Positions 1-12,220 of a DNA stretch of 64,000 bases are shown here, piece after piece. The translations under genes and the position numbers were made by a program. The notes under the pieces are model-generated. The model saw only the letters and a list, made by a program, of their open reading frames with translations, had not been told where the DNA came from and ran no database searches. Within the stretch, counting starts at the first letter, position 1. Every line of letters starts with the position of its first letter. The stretch spans positions 139,794,536 through 139,858,535 of the forward strand of contig NC_134458.1 of assembly GCF_047948215.1 (NCBI RefSeq). The letters are read 5' to 3'. This stretch comes from Lycorma delicatula (lineage: Eukaryota; Arthropoda; Insecta; Hemiptera; Fulgoridae).

Positions 1-1132
1 AGCCCCTGTTAAATAGAATTTCACTGCAGTTATAATTATTGGTAAAGTTAAATTTAGTCTTAGCGCTGAGAATAGCATGCACTGACGGTTACATACATTA
101 AATTCGTAAGAATATTAATCATTTTAAATTATTTTTTTTAACTTTACTCTTTTTTTTAGAAAAAAAATTTATAAAGGTACAATAAATAATTTTAATGCAT
201 ATATAAAATTAATCTTTAAAACGTTCTAATATTTTAACAAAATACTCATTTCATTATAATTAAAACTAAGTTATTAAGAAACTTTGAGCAAGGTTGTATT
301 CCACAGATATAAAATAACGGGGAAAAAATATTACTTTTAAATTACAAAACTTAACTAAAAATTAAATTTTATTTTAAAGAAATTTTGAAAATCAAATAAA
401 GAAAAAAGGTTTTATATACTTAATGATGTGTTAATATATTCTGACTCAAATCTACGTGATATATGTTATTCAGATGTATAAGTTCATATACGTCAGTTAT
501 ATTAACCAGTATACATGTGTGTCATCAAGTTGTGTGTGTGTGTCTATCATATATATCAGTCATCAAGTTTCCCTACTTTTGACATGCCTCAGTTATATGT
601 ATTGAGTAGTAGACAGAAACCAGTCGAACTAGAAATTTCTGGAGGGTATTACAAGAATATTTTACAAATCAATCCTTTTGAATGACAATCGATGATAGAG
701 ATGGCGTATATTGACGTAAACAATTATGTTTGGAACTGATGTAAAAAATCGTTCTGCTTGATTATTGGCTGACTGTGTGCTTGGATCTTCAAAAAAAGTG
801 TTAACGTGGCCTACAAACCAATGTTATTAAATTATTCATGTAATATTAACACTGTTTATTACTATATTATCATCTATAAATTAAGTTTTTGATATACAAT
901 TCGATTAACTTTATTTTTCTTATCGCTGAAGACACCTGGTTTATGGAGGAAGGCAGTTAACATATAAAGTCTGTCGGACGCAATAGGAATGATTTTTACT
1001 AGCCCGACCTTACGCTAGGGCGGTTTGTTTAATCAGTTTTAGACACAAGCGAAATAAATTACGTCACTTCATTTACTTAAATATATTAGTTAAAAACAAA
1101 ATAACTGCAATGTTTGGTGGTTAAGAAGAAAT
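1..1132. other. AT-rich non-coding flank
   Basis: No gene is recognisable. The stretch has A/T homopolymers and a short TG run near 530-543. Around 940-1040 it is somewhat richer in G and C, but I cannot assign that part to a family. Confidence 0.5.
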
Positions 1133-1143
1133 AATTTTTTATT
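1133..1143. repeat. Target-site duplication, left copy
   Basis: The 11-mer AATTTTTTATT occurs here and again, identical, at 4418-4428, directly outside the two ends of the RTE-like LINE. The sequence is low complexity, so chance matching is possible. Its exact placement next to the poly(A) tail on one side and the element's 5' end on the other supports a real target-site duplication. Confidence 0.65.
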
Positions 1144-1161
1144 TATTTTTTTTTTTTGTCT

Positions 1162-1937
1162 TCAGTCATTTGACTGGTTTGATGCAGCTCTCCAAGATTC
1201 CCTATTTAGTGCTAGTCGTTTCATTTCAGTATACCCTCTACATCCTACATCCCTAACAATTTGTTTTACATATTCCAAACGTGGCCTGCCTACACAATTT
1301 TTCCCTTCTACCTGTCCTTCCAAAATTAAAGGGACTATTCCAGGGTGCCTTAGTATGTGGCCTATAAGTCTGTCTCTTCTTTTAACTATATTTTTCCAAA
1401 TGCTTCTTTCTTCATCTATTTGCCGCAATACCTCCTCATTTGTCACTTTATCCACCCATCTGATTTTTAACATTCTCCTATAGCACCACATTTCAAAAGC
1501 TTCTAACCTTTTCTTCTCAGATACTCCGATTGTCCAAGTTTCACTTCCATATAAAGCGACACTCCAAACATACACTTTCAAAAATCTTTTCCTGACATTT
1601 AAATTAATTTTTGACGTAAACAACTTATATTTCTTACTGAAGGCTCGTTTAGCTTGTGCTATTCGGCATTTTATATCGCTCGTGCTTCGTCCATCTTTAG
1701 TAATTCTACTTCCCAAATAACAAAATTTTTCTACCTCCATAATCTTTTCTCCTCCTATTTTCAGATTCAGTGGTCCATCTTTGTTATTTCTACTACATTT
1801 CATTACCTTCGTTTTGTTCTAGTTTATTTTCATGCGGTAGTTCTTGCACAGGACTTCATCCATGCCATTCATTGTTTGTTCTAAATCCTTTTTCCTCTCG
1901 GCTAGAATTACAATATCACCAGCAAATCGTACCAGCT
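1162..1937 (-). pseudogene. LINE ORF: C-terminal RT half, frameshifted
   Basis: This is the continuation of the LINE protein after the frameshift. The first residues read RFAGDIVILAE (FAGD codons at 1915-1926). Active RTs of this type have FADD, so the first catalytic Asp is now Gly through one A-to-G change in the codon. A TAG at 1819-1821 interrupts the frame where Lys would be expected, between KIN and NKTKVMK. From the ATG at 1803 a 213-codon frame runs to 1162. It has the usual thumb and C-terminal blocks: FCYLGSRIT, ALYGSETW, FEMWCYRRMLKIRW, LIGHILRH and GRPRLEYVKQI. This part lacks any catalytic residue and is very unlikely to be expressed as a separate protein. Confidence 0.8.
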
Positions 1938-4115
1938 TTAACTTTCACCTTGTAATGTTACTCCGATTCTAAATTGTTCTTTAACATCATTAACTGCTAG
2001 TTCCATGTAAAGATTAAAAAGTAACGGGGATAGGGAACATCCTTGTCGGACTCCCTTTCTTATTACGGCTTCTTTCTTATGTTCTTCAATTATTACTGTT
2101 GCTGTCTGGTTCCTGTAAATGTTAGCAATCGTTCTTCTATCTCTGTATTTGAACCCTAATTTTTTTAAAATGCTGAACATTTTATTCCAGTCTACGTTAT
2201 CGAATGCCTTTTCTAGGTCTATAAACGCCAAGTATGTTGGTTTGTTTTTCTTTAATCTTCCTTCTACTATTAATCTGAGGCCTAAAATTGCTTCCCTTGT
2301 CCCTATACTTTTCCTGAAACCAAATTGGTCTTCTCCTAACACTTCCTCCACTCTCCTCTCAATTCTTCTGTATAGAATTCTAGTTAAGATTTTTGATGCA
2401 TGACTAGTTAAACTAATTGTTCTGTATTCTTCACATTTATCTGCCCCTGATTTCTTTGGTATCATTACTATAACACTTTTTTTGAAGTCTGACGGAAATT
2501 CCCCTTTTTCATAAATATTACACACCAGTTTGTATAATCTATCAATCGCCTCCTCTCCTGCACTGCGCAGTAATTCTACAGGTATTCCGTCTATTCCAGG
2601 AGCCTTTCTGCCATTTAAATCTTTTAATGCTCTCTTAAATTCAGATCTCAGTATTGTTTCTCCCATTTCATCCTCCTCAACTTCTTCTTCCTCTATAAAA
2701 CCATTTTCTAATTCATTTCCTCCGTATAACTCTTCAATATATTCCACCCATCTATCGACTTTACCTTTCGTATTATATATAGTTGTACCATCTTTGTTTA
2801 ACACATTATTAGATTTTAATTTATGTACCCCAAAATTTTCCTTAACTTTCCTGTATGCTCCGTCTATTTTACCAATGTTCATTTCTCTTTCCACTTCTGA
2901 ACACTTTTCTTTAATCCACTCTTCTTTCGCCAGTTTGCACTTCCTGTTTATAGCATTTCTTAATTGCCGATAGTTCCTTTTACTTTCTTCACCACTAGCA
3001 TTCTTATATTTTCTACGTTCATCCATCAGCTGGAATATATCGTCTGAAACCCAAGGTTTTCTACCAGTTCTCTTTATTCCGCCTAAGTTTGCTTCTGCTG
3101 ATTTAAGAATTTCCTTTTTAACATTCTCCCATTCTTCTTCTACATTTTCTATCTTATCTTTTTTACTCAGACCTCTTGCGATGTCCTCCTCAAAAATCTT
3201 CTTTACCTCCTCTTCCTCAAGCTTCTCTAAATTCCACCGATTCATCTGACACCTTTTCTTCAGGTTTTTAAACCCCAATCTACATTTCATTATCACCAAA
3301 TTATGGTCGCTATCAATGTCTGCTCCAGGGTAAGTTTTGCAGTCCACGAGTTGATTTCTAAATCTTTGCTTAACCATGATATAATCTATCTGATACCTTG
3401 CAGTATCGCCTGGCTTTTTCCAAGTGTATATTCTTCTATTATGATTTTTAAATTGGGTGTTGGCAATTACTAAATTATACTTCGTGCAAAACTCTATAAG
3501 TCGGTCCCCTCTTTCATTCCTTTTGCCCAGCCCGTATTCACCCACTATATTTCCTTCCTTGCCTTTTCCAATGCTTGCATTCCAATCTCCAACTGTTATT
3601 AAATTTTCATCTCCTTTTACGTGTTTAATTGCTTCATCAATCTCTTCGTATACACATTCTACCTCATCATCATCATGGGCGCTTGTGGGCATATAGACGT
3701 TAACAATCGTTGTCGGTTTAGGTTTTGAATTTATCCTTATTACAATGACTCTATCGCTATGCGGCTTGAAATACTCCACTCTCCTCCCTATTTTCTTGTT
3801 CATCACGAAACCTACTCCTGCCTGCCCATTATTTGACGCTGAGTTAATTACTCTAAAGTCACCCGACCAAAAGTCGCCTTCCTCTTCCCACCGAACCTCA
3901 CTAATTCCTACTATATCCACGTTTACCCTATCCATTTCCCTTTTTAAATTCTCTAGCCTACCAACCTTTTTTAAGCTTCTAACATTCCACGCTCCGACTC
4001 GTAGAATGTTATTTTTTACTTTTCTGGTGACCCCTTCCTTAGTAGTCCCCACCCGGAGATCCGAACGGGGGACTATTTTACCTCCGGAATATTTTACCAA
4101 GGAAGGCGCCTCCAT
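1938..4115 (-). pseudogene. LINE ORF: endonuclease and N-terminal RT half
   Basis: This open frame of 725 codons encodes an apurinic-like endonuclease followed by reverse transcriptase fingers and palm. Endonuclease motifs seen are AWNVRSL (N44), ISEVRW (E73), GDWNA (176-180), IDYIMV (D244) and SDHNLV (D270, H271), so its catalytic set looks intact. A basic, charged linker (about 285-490) follows. RT motifs are GRKAPGIDGIP (502-512), DQFGFRKS (596-603), motif A FIDLEKAFD (631-639, with D633) and motif B RQGCSLSPLLFN (690-701). The protein would nick target DNA and prime cDNA synthesis from the LINE RNA. The frame stops just before the FADD box because of a frameshift at about 1938-1945, so the product lacks the catalytic centre and thumb. 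The start at 4115 is the first in-frame ATG, after a plausible 300-bp leader. Confidence 0.85.
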
Positions 4116-4417
4116 TATTGCTTTTGAAAATGCAGAGCCACATTTTCTTGGAAAAAAAAACAGCTGTAGTTTTCCATTGCTTTCAGCTGCGCAGTACTCA
4201 GAGGACTGAGTGATGTTGATATGGCCGTTTAAGTCATTGTGACTTACGCCACTAACAACTACTGAAAGAGCTGCTGCCCTCTTTCAGGAATCATTCCTTA
4301 GTCTGGCTCTCAACAGATACCTCTCCGATATGGTTGCACCTTCGGTCCAGCTACTCTGTATCCCTGAGCACTCAAGCCCCCTCACCAACGGCAAGGTCTC
4401 ATGATTCATAGAGGAGG
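4116..4417 (-). other. 5' UTR of the RTE-like LINE
   Basis: About 300 bp of moderately GC-rich leader lies between the element's 5' end (beside the target-site duplication) and the first ATG. RTE-type LINEs usually carry an internal promoter here, but I see no motif that proves it. A T-rich-strand homopolymer lies near 4151-4159. Confidence 0.55.
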
Positions 4418-4428
4418 AATTTTTTATT
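4418..4428. repeat. Target-site duplication, right copy
   Basis: AATTTTTTATT, identical to 1133-1143, immediately outside the LINE's 5' end. Confidence 0.65.
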
Positions 4429-7400
4429 ATTTATCTATATTCTTGTTATCAATTCGAGTTCAGACACTATAGATTTGAACTCTTGTTTGGTTGTAAAATA
4501 ATTAGTTATCCCTCCTGATGTCACAATCATTAAAACTGCATACGAATAAATATATTTGGACATAAATACACAAATAAATAAATATAGAGTAACGAATTAA
4601 AGAAAAAATAGTTAATTTCCTTGAAAAGATATGAAATTTCTCAGTTATAAAGTAGGTAATATACTTGAAATTAATGTAACCTTGTGGCCTGCAGTTATTA
4701 CAACTTACATAGCTTTGTAATCTTAAAATAAAATAATGTAAATTACAGTTCAATCCAGTCTCATGTTAACCATTTCTCACACAATGCTGTTTACCTATTT
4801 ACAGTTAACAAATAACTTCAGTAACACGAGTTAATTTTGATTATTATCGTATGATTATATTGATTCTAAGATTTATAGCTTAATAACTGATGATTTCAGG
4901 GAAGCTGGAACTTATTCTGAGAAAAGAAAAAAATTCCCTTTTGAATAAAATATTTAACATGGTTGATCCAGAGCATTTCTTCCTGTCGATTGACTAATTG
5001 CCATGCTTGTAATATTCGATTAGTTTGTAAATTTATTACAGGATTACTTAAGTTTGACGAATGTATGTTAATCCTTCTGGCTTTTCATGTTTTTAATATA
5101 TGTGATATACAACTTATGTGATGATATCAATCACGTGATATGATGTTTTTCTTCTATATTAGAATGGTTGATTGTTCGAAGTTAATTACAATATAAGAAT
5201 CAATATGTCAATTGAGTAGAATTCTATGTTTCTTTAATGGAAAATACGTTAAACGATAAATTTACGGTGAATACCAGTTGTCGTCTCTATTAACTAGTAT
5301 TAAATTAATGTTCTATTTTTGCTCGTATTATATTAATTAATTATACTGCTGGTAATCTCTGAAACAGGCTTGCCTCTATAAATACCCAATTACCAATAAT
5401 TTTAAGTCATTTCTGAACTGTATTTTTAAATCTAAATTAATTTTGATTGTAAGATAGAATAACAATTAGAATTTGTAATATTTGATTTAATTTAAATAAA
5501 TACTATTATTATTATTATTTTCATTATTAATTAGATTTTATCCAAAAGTTGTCTAATTTTACGTTAAACTAGACTTAAACTAGGGCCTTTCATTATCACA
5601 CTACATTTGATCCCTGATGGTTCTAAGAATGATTAGAAATACTATATGGTTTTAAGTGGAATATTAGAAATAATATAAGAAATTATGTTTAAGTTTATAA
5701 AAAAACATTACTTCTTTGCTATCTTCTAGTATGTAGATTAATAATTTTTTATTACTGTATTATCATCATAATATAATACCGGTTATTTTATAAATTTAGC
5801 AATCTCATTTATTGTAAATAATATTACTTTAGAGACCGTCCAATCCATATTCATTGTAGTTAGTTTTAATAGTAACTGCTAGTAAGGATGAAAAGCTAGC
5901 AAAGGATAATAACTACTGCAAGATAAATTGTTATCATGATTCTTGTTTAGAAACTTAAGAGGTCCTTGACTGGAATATTACAAGGATTTCCTTTTATGTT
6001 TACGGAAATTCAGGTTTTATAATAATGCAATAATTTATCTTCTTGCATCGATACAGTTTTAATAAGCAGGTTTAAAAATGTATTATATATATTTTCATTA
6101 AAATGCTCGATCAGTATCATAATTCAAAAAAATTAATTAAGTTTAATTTATAAATTAGATATTTTACAAATATAAATAAGCTTAAGTATTCGTCCTTCGC
6201 ATGGAAAAATGCTGGATTTTTAAACATAGAGTCCCATTTATAACAACATTTTTTTTCTTACATTTCTTAAAGACGTATTTCGCAATAATCAAGCCGAATT
6301 TCAACAATTAAAGTTTTTGGTAAATAGAGAAATTAGGAGGAACAAATGAGTCAGTTAGGACATCATAAACGTGAAATAATTATTTAAAAAAAAATGGAAC
6401 CGACGTCAAGACCACGTAATGTGATGCAAGTAAATAGAATTATAAAATTCACATTGTTTCTATCGATGCTGTATATTATAAATAATAGGTGTTTGGACTG
6501 AAAGGTTTAAGACGAGTTATCTCGAATTTTGAGGATTTTATTAACGATTTCTTGTGCAGAAATTCACATTACCTGCTTTACATAAGATCATATAACAATA
6601 CCTAACGTGACGCATATGTATAGAATATCAGGATTCCTACTGCCTCTATCTACGCGCCCGACTGCAAAAATGTTTTTTTTGGTCATTTTTCAGAGTCTAA
6701 AAATGTTAACATCATGGTACTACCAAAAAAAGCAGCTGCGTCGATTGCAACAAGATTTATTTCAATCGGATTAATAGGAAAAAAGGTATGCATGAACAAA
6801 TATTTAAAAAAATATACGTGTTGAATATATAACCTCCTTTTTTGAAATCGATTAAAAAGAGGGTAGCTGAGTTTTATAATTTCCCGATAATGAGAAATCA
6901 AGCTGTATTTTGAAAACTGGCTTTTAGAAAGATTTCAAGATTTTATTTGTTATTGTTCTCATTTAAAATATTATTAAAAGAAAATACATTAAAAATGTAT
7001 TTAAATAAAATTTTACTAAATTCTATTTTAAAATAAAATTGTGAGCTAATAAACTTTGCTAAAATTCATCAGAAAATATCTGCGAATTATGGGTAAAAGT
7101 ACTCGAAGAACAAAAAGAATTGGAAATATGCATGGTAGGTAATTGTTCTAAGAATTACCTCGTTCCCTGTGTGATTATTTTTAATTTATGGCTAGTTCCG
7201 GCTGAAAAATTCTAAAAAAGATTTTAATTCGTACAATTTTCGTGGTTGGGAGGATAAATTTTGCAAAGTTTGTTGCTGAAAGTTTATGTACTACGTAAAT
7301 GCTACATTTTTTGCTAAGACATTTTTTCTACACCCTATAAAAATTAAAAATTCACAAATTTTCCTCTGTTCTGGAAAATTTACTAGAAATATTAATACGA

Positions 7401-8164
7401 AAAATGATCAATAAATAAATACTACCAAATTTGAGCCCTGTACGTGAATTTTAACTGATCACCATACTTTTCATTATATATAGCTACATATATAGCCGGG
7501 AAAGTAAAGTAAACAAAAACGTTGACAAAAGATTATTCATTTAATTTAAATATCAATTCATTATCCTTGTTTAATCAGTTTATTTTTTTTGGGTAGTGGA
7601 GGTAAGTAGTCTGTGTTTTAAAATTACAACCATAGAGTTGGTTTAGGGGTTCTTAAAAGATTTTTAAAGGGTAAAAGAATAGTATAATGAAATTTTAATG
7701 TTTCTTAAAAACACAAATTTAAAATACAAAAAATATCGCATTCGAAAAGTAACTATATACCAATAAAAACGCGATTAAATGTTGAGAAATTGTATTCGAT
7801 GGGCTGGAAGTAATCGCTTTATATTATTTGGTAATACTGTGTTGTGTGCAGTTTGCTTCCGCGAGCCATTCAAGGTGATGACGTTGATATGAGAAGTTGT
7901 GTCTAGTTATTTGTTGTTCATTGTGTGTTCATCGACTTGAAACTATTGAGACCGTGTCTTTTTTGTATGCTCTTTAAATGTTGTTAGCTTTGGAATAGTG
8001 AATATTTATTGTTAAATTCTTTGAGTGGGTACAGACAGACAGTGAAAGACCAGTTTTTCGTTAATTTCGATTCACACTGGTGTCTAATCAACATAGCGTA
8101 AGAGCGGTAATCGAGAAATTTAGGAAGACGGTCGGTAAAGAACTATAAGCGAAGTAAGTAATAA
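4429..8164. other. AT-rich non-coding DNA
   Basis: No gene found. There is a short ATT run at about 5502-5520 and many A/T homopolymers. The part from about 7840 to 8164 is less AT-rich and may be the 5' portion of the transposon whose transposase relic starts near 8165, but I found no terminal inverted repeat to prove it. Confidence 0.4.
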
Positions 8165-8910
8165 ACTACTCGATGAAGAAAACCTCCAGACATATCAGCT
8201 GCTATGCAACGTACTCCCATTCCATACAAAAGTTTGTTCAACAAAAAAATATCGGTGTTGCAACTGCACGTAATGCAGTTCATAAGAATTCAGCATCCTC
8301 CCATATAAAGTAAAAGCGGTTCAAAAGTTACTGATCACGAAGTGTAGAAAGCAAATTCAGTACTATAAATGATTTTAATATTTTTTAGAGAACAATTCTG
8401 ATGATATCTTGAACTATGTTCTCTGTACCGATGAGGCATGATTTCATTTATTAGGATATGTGTACGCACAAAACTCACGTTTTAATCTGCCAACAAGACA
8501 CATGCCGTTCATAAAATTCTTCAACATGACCAGAAGATTGAGGTGTGAATTGCAATATCAGGAGAAGAATAACCAGTCCAATATTCTTCACCCAAACAAT
8601 ATATTCAGCTCATTATTGTGAAATCATTCAAAAACTCAGGGGAGAAGTAACCGAGGATGAAATTAATAATGTCTGAATTCAACAAGACGGCGCGACCGCG
8701 GATATAGTTATGAAGTTACTGCAAGATGTTTTCGTAGGTTGAATCATTTCTAAGGGTTTTTGTGGTAACCTCGTTTTCGGGCGTAAGCCCACCGGATTTT
8801 TATTTTTGAATTATGCAAAAAGTAATGTTTATCGAGAAAACCCCCCAAAATCTTCAGAAACTTCAAACGTATTCGTTATTTCACAAAGAACAATCCATAT
8901 GAACAACTTG
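8165..8910 (+). pseudogene. Tc1/mariner-type (DDE_3) transposase relic
   Basis: This is a heavily decayed transposase readable only by switching frames. Visible pieces, in the expected order, are NIGVATARNAV (DNA-binding region, near 8250-8280), CTDEA followed by a stop then FH (first catalytic Asp, 8424-8447), IQQDGATA (second Asp, about 8675-8698) and PPDFYF (third Asp, about 8788-8806). The downstream frame ends near 8900. The order and spacing fit a DDE_3 transposase that would cut and paste its own element at TA sites. Many stops and frameshifts make it non-functional. No terminal inverted repeats were identified, so element limits are unknown. Subfamily is not determined, but it differs from the other copies in this window. 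Confidence 0.7.
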
Positions 8911-11823
8911 TGAGAGTGTTTGGAGAACAAAAAGAAACGCTTGCAGATAGGTCTGGATATTCATGAGGGCCATTTCCAACAACCACTTTTTTTGTTTGAT
9001 ATTGCGTATTTTTGTAAAAGTGCATGAGCAGGTGTCAGTTACCTTTCGAACGCACTTTGTAAAATAGTGATAAACGATAATTGAAAAAAAAATCACTATC
9101 ATTTATGCATTTAAATTTTTTTTCTATAATTATCTAATATTTGGTGTACAATTGGATTCGTATTCCTAATAAGATCTGCCGAAGATAAATAAGGCATTAG
9201 AATCTATCACGGAAACTCAAATCATTCACAGTTGTTTGAATATAGCACAGAAATTAATATTTGAATGTGTAATTTTAACCAGATATTATAGAGTGCGGTT
9301 GTTAATACAGGTTGTGAAAAAAAAAAGAAAAAGAGGCGAATTTTTTCAGACTAAGATGTAAAAAGGTGGGGATGACATGATGTTAAATCTTTTTTAGATC
9401 GTTTTATAGTCATTTTCTCAGTTGAAACTGTTATCTACTCTTTACTTTATTCCTCTTTATTAAGCTAAACGTACGTAACGTTTTTTTAATTACCTTATTA
9501 CACATCTTTCCTTCTTCCTTCAATTTTTATTTTATTTTAATAGAATTTTCTTAATGAAGAACTTTTTTGTCAAGAAAAAAGAAATATAAAATCTAGATTA
9601 CAAATTAGAGCAAACAAAACAAAGCATTGTAGGTTGGAGTTAGACATTTTTAATGTTCAGTTGTTCATTAATGGTAGTAATCTGCTTGATTAAGTTCTTT
9701 AGGAAGTTACGGATTATTTTCCTTCCTTGTTACGTTAGAAATCTTGGCTGGTAGTTTGATAACTTACAATTATATATAATTAAAAAACAATTGTTGAAAC
9801 AGTATTACAATCTTCTTTCCTTGTAGACTACTAAAACACATTGAAAAATTCAATTTCATATACGTGTGTACATGTACAGTAATGATAGAAATTTGTTTTA
9901 CAAAAAAATAAAATATTTGTACAGATTTCAAGAGAGGAAATTGAACATTGCAATTAATTTGTGTCAATATAAACGAAGGCAAATTGATTAATATATGAAA
10001 ATAACACAATTAAGTAAATTGATTGATTTGACCTATTGTCAGCCTACTAGCTGGATTAGTCTGATAAAATGCCAACTAGATCTGCTTCTGATTAATGACA
10101 ATGTATTTTAAAACTTAAAACATGGAATACCATGTTTAATAAAACAAACAAATTTGTTAGCTAGGTTTTATTTTTGGAACAGTTAAAAACTTGACAGTCA
10201 ATTGTAGGGAGATATAAAATGATACATAAAAGACTATAAAGTTCGTATAAATTAATACAAAAATTAGTTTGACATTTAAATTAATAAACGGTTTATAAGT
10301 TTAAATCATCCAGTTTAGAAAAATTGATAAAATAAAAAATGTAACCCTCTCAGTCTGTTTTTATTTAGTTTCACAATTTTTGATAAATTTTCTTTAAAAA
10401 TTTTTATGTTTAATTTAAAAAAAAAAAAATATTTCATGCTTTACCTACTTCTTTTCAAAACAAAAAAATAAAAAAATAAAATAACTGTTTAACGATTAAA
10501 TGAAATTCATTTCACTGGAAGAAATTTTCCAATGATGTTAATAAAAACAAAGATCCTGTAATTAATTCTTTTATGATTCTTTTCAATAGAAACGTAAGAT
10601 ATGTATTCCAAAAAAAAAAAAAAAATTTGATTGTATCTTGTAAAAGTTGCAATTATTCAACTTTTTCGTCGTAAAGTATTCTGAAATTGCTTCTCATCGC
10701 ACAAGCTACGAATTTTCATTTTTTTAATAATCAATGAACTTTTTCAATTTACAAATAAAGTTTTCACGTACGCATTTTAGGTTGTAAATATTACTAAATA
10801 ACATAAACTAAGTCGAACTATCTGATAAATAAAAAAAACAATTAAATTGAAGTTTTTATATATTAACATATTTAGCGTGCAAAGGTTATCAACTTTTAAA
10901 ATATTTTAGGAACGCAAAAAAAATAATTGAAAAAGCCACTGTGTAACTTATTTTGAAATTCAGTTTTGGAGAGAAATCTTCATTTTATTTTTAAAAAGTT
11001 GAGCAAATTTTCGGGGAGTTGCTTTTTTTAAATTTCTTTTACCTTTAACATCTTGCAGTTTGTAATTCAAGAGTAAATTCTTACGATTTAAAAGTAGTTA
11101 AAAATACTTTCTCATCGCTTCAGTTTATCAAAATTAAATCCAATAAGTTACAGAAAGCTTGTTCATCTATCAAAATAAAATTGAAAAAATATTTTTTCAA
11201 AAATCTAATTTTAGGATCTAAAAAATTTAGGACTTCAAAATTTTATCGATCAATGAAGTTTTTTTTTGAAATAAAAACCTTATTTTTTTGGGGGTATCTG
11301 AAATAATATGGATTTTAATATTAATTTATGAAAATTTTTAGGACGTCTTGAAATACGATCAGTTTTTAAAAAATTAACTTTCTTGTAAATATACAATTTT
11401 TCAGTTATAAGGAGTTTCTGGTAATCTGAAACCTTGTTTAACTGGATACGGAAAGTCCATGAGTTAGTATGTACATATAAAAATTCACATATATTGATTT
11501 TTTATTTTTTTTAGAATAAGAGATCAGTAACACTGATTTCTCATTAGTATTCTATACTGGTTTTGATATTTGTGTTTTTTTTTTAATGTCCATTGCAATA
11601 TGAGCAATATAAAGTTGTAGAAATATAGTTGTAGTTTGAAATCTTTAAATTGTAGAAATATTTTTAAAATGACAGCGGTAATTTACACCTGCAAATAATT
11701 TAATTTTTCGTCGAAATCGAATTAATTCAATTTTTCGTCAGAGAGTATTCTATGTGATAATAATTTTATTAAAGAATTTTGTAATTTCGGTTTATTTTAA
11801 CTTTAATATAAACTCAATCTTCT
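8911..11823. other. AT-rich non-coding DNA
   Basis: No gene found. The stretch is rich in A and T homopolymers (for example near 9311, 10420 and 10608) and shows no clear inverted or tandem repeat longer than these runs. Confidence 0.45.
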
Positions 11824-12220
11824 GCTGGCGGCCTTTGAAATGTGGTGCTATAGACGCATGCTAAGGATATCTTGGAAGGATAAGGTGTCAAACATCAAGA
11901 TACTAGAGAGTATGAATAAACAACTCGAGATTACGTCTAAAGTACAAGCTGGGAAATTACAGTATCTAGGTCACATAACAAGGGGAGAGAAGTTCGAGTT
12001 GCTCCAGTTGATCATGCAGGGGAAGATATTGGGTAGACGTAACGTTGGGAGGCGCAGAATTTCATGGTTGCGCAATCTGAGGGAGTGGTTTGCCACAACG
12101 TCCACTGAACTGTTCCAAGCTGCCTATTCAAAGGTCAAAATAGCGATGATGATTGCAAACTTCCTGAAAGGAGATCCATTTGAAGAATATGAATTTTCTG
12201 TTACTAAATGGGAGCAGTGA
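11824..12220 (+). pseudogene. 5'-truncated LINE, RT C-terminal domain
   Basis: An open stretch of about 130 codons begins LLAAFEMWCYRRMLRISW and continues through LGHITRGEKFELL, GRRNVGRRRISWLRNLREW and KVKIAMMIANF to a stop at 12220. This is the conserved C-terminal region, after the RT thumb, of RTE-like endonuclease/RT proteins. It parallels the FEMWCYRRMLKIRW block of the LINE at 1162-1803 but is a different subfamily, because its tail has ISWLRNLREW rather than the GRPRLEYV block. Upstream of about 11820 no RT sequence is seen, consistent with the 5' truncation common in LINE copies. This remaining frame is intact but has no catalytic residues. The 3' end of the element is not defined; A/T-rich DNA follows. 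Confidence 0.75.

Larger units (their letters stand above)
1144..4417 (-). mobile_element. RTE-like non-LTR retrotransposon, near full length, dead
   Basis: This is a LINE of about 3.27 kb lying on the minus strand. It reads 5' UTR (4417-4116), one long endonuclease/reverse-transcriptase frame (4115 down to 1162), then an A-rich tail (T run at 1146-1157 on the plus strand). Identical 11-bp repeats at 1133-1143 and 4418-4428 flank it, so the copy appears complete. The protein resembles the arthropod 'craniofacial development protein 2-like' retroelement proteins (RTE/BovB-like endonuclease plus RT). The frame is broken by a frameshift near 1938 and a TAG at 1819-1821, and the RT active site is altered. 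Clade assignment is from recalled motifs and would need a tree. Confidence 0.85.

Noticed and set aside
1654..4209. Plus-strand open frames across the RTE-like LINE
   Set aside because: They are antisense shadows of the minus-strand endonuclease/RT gene and have no motif of their own.
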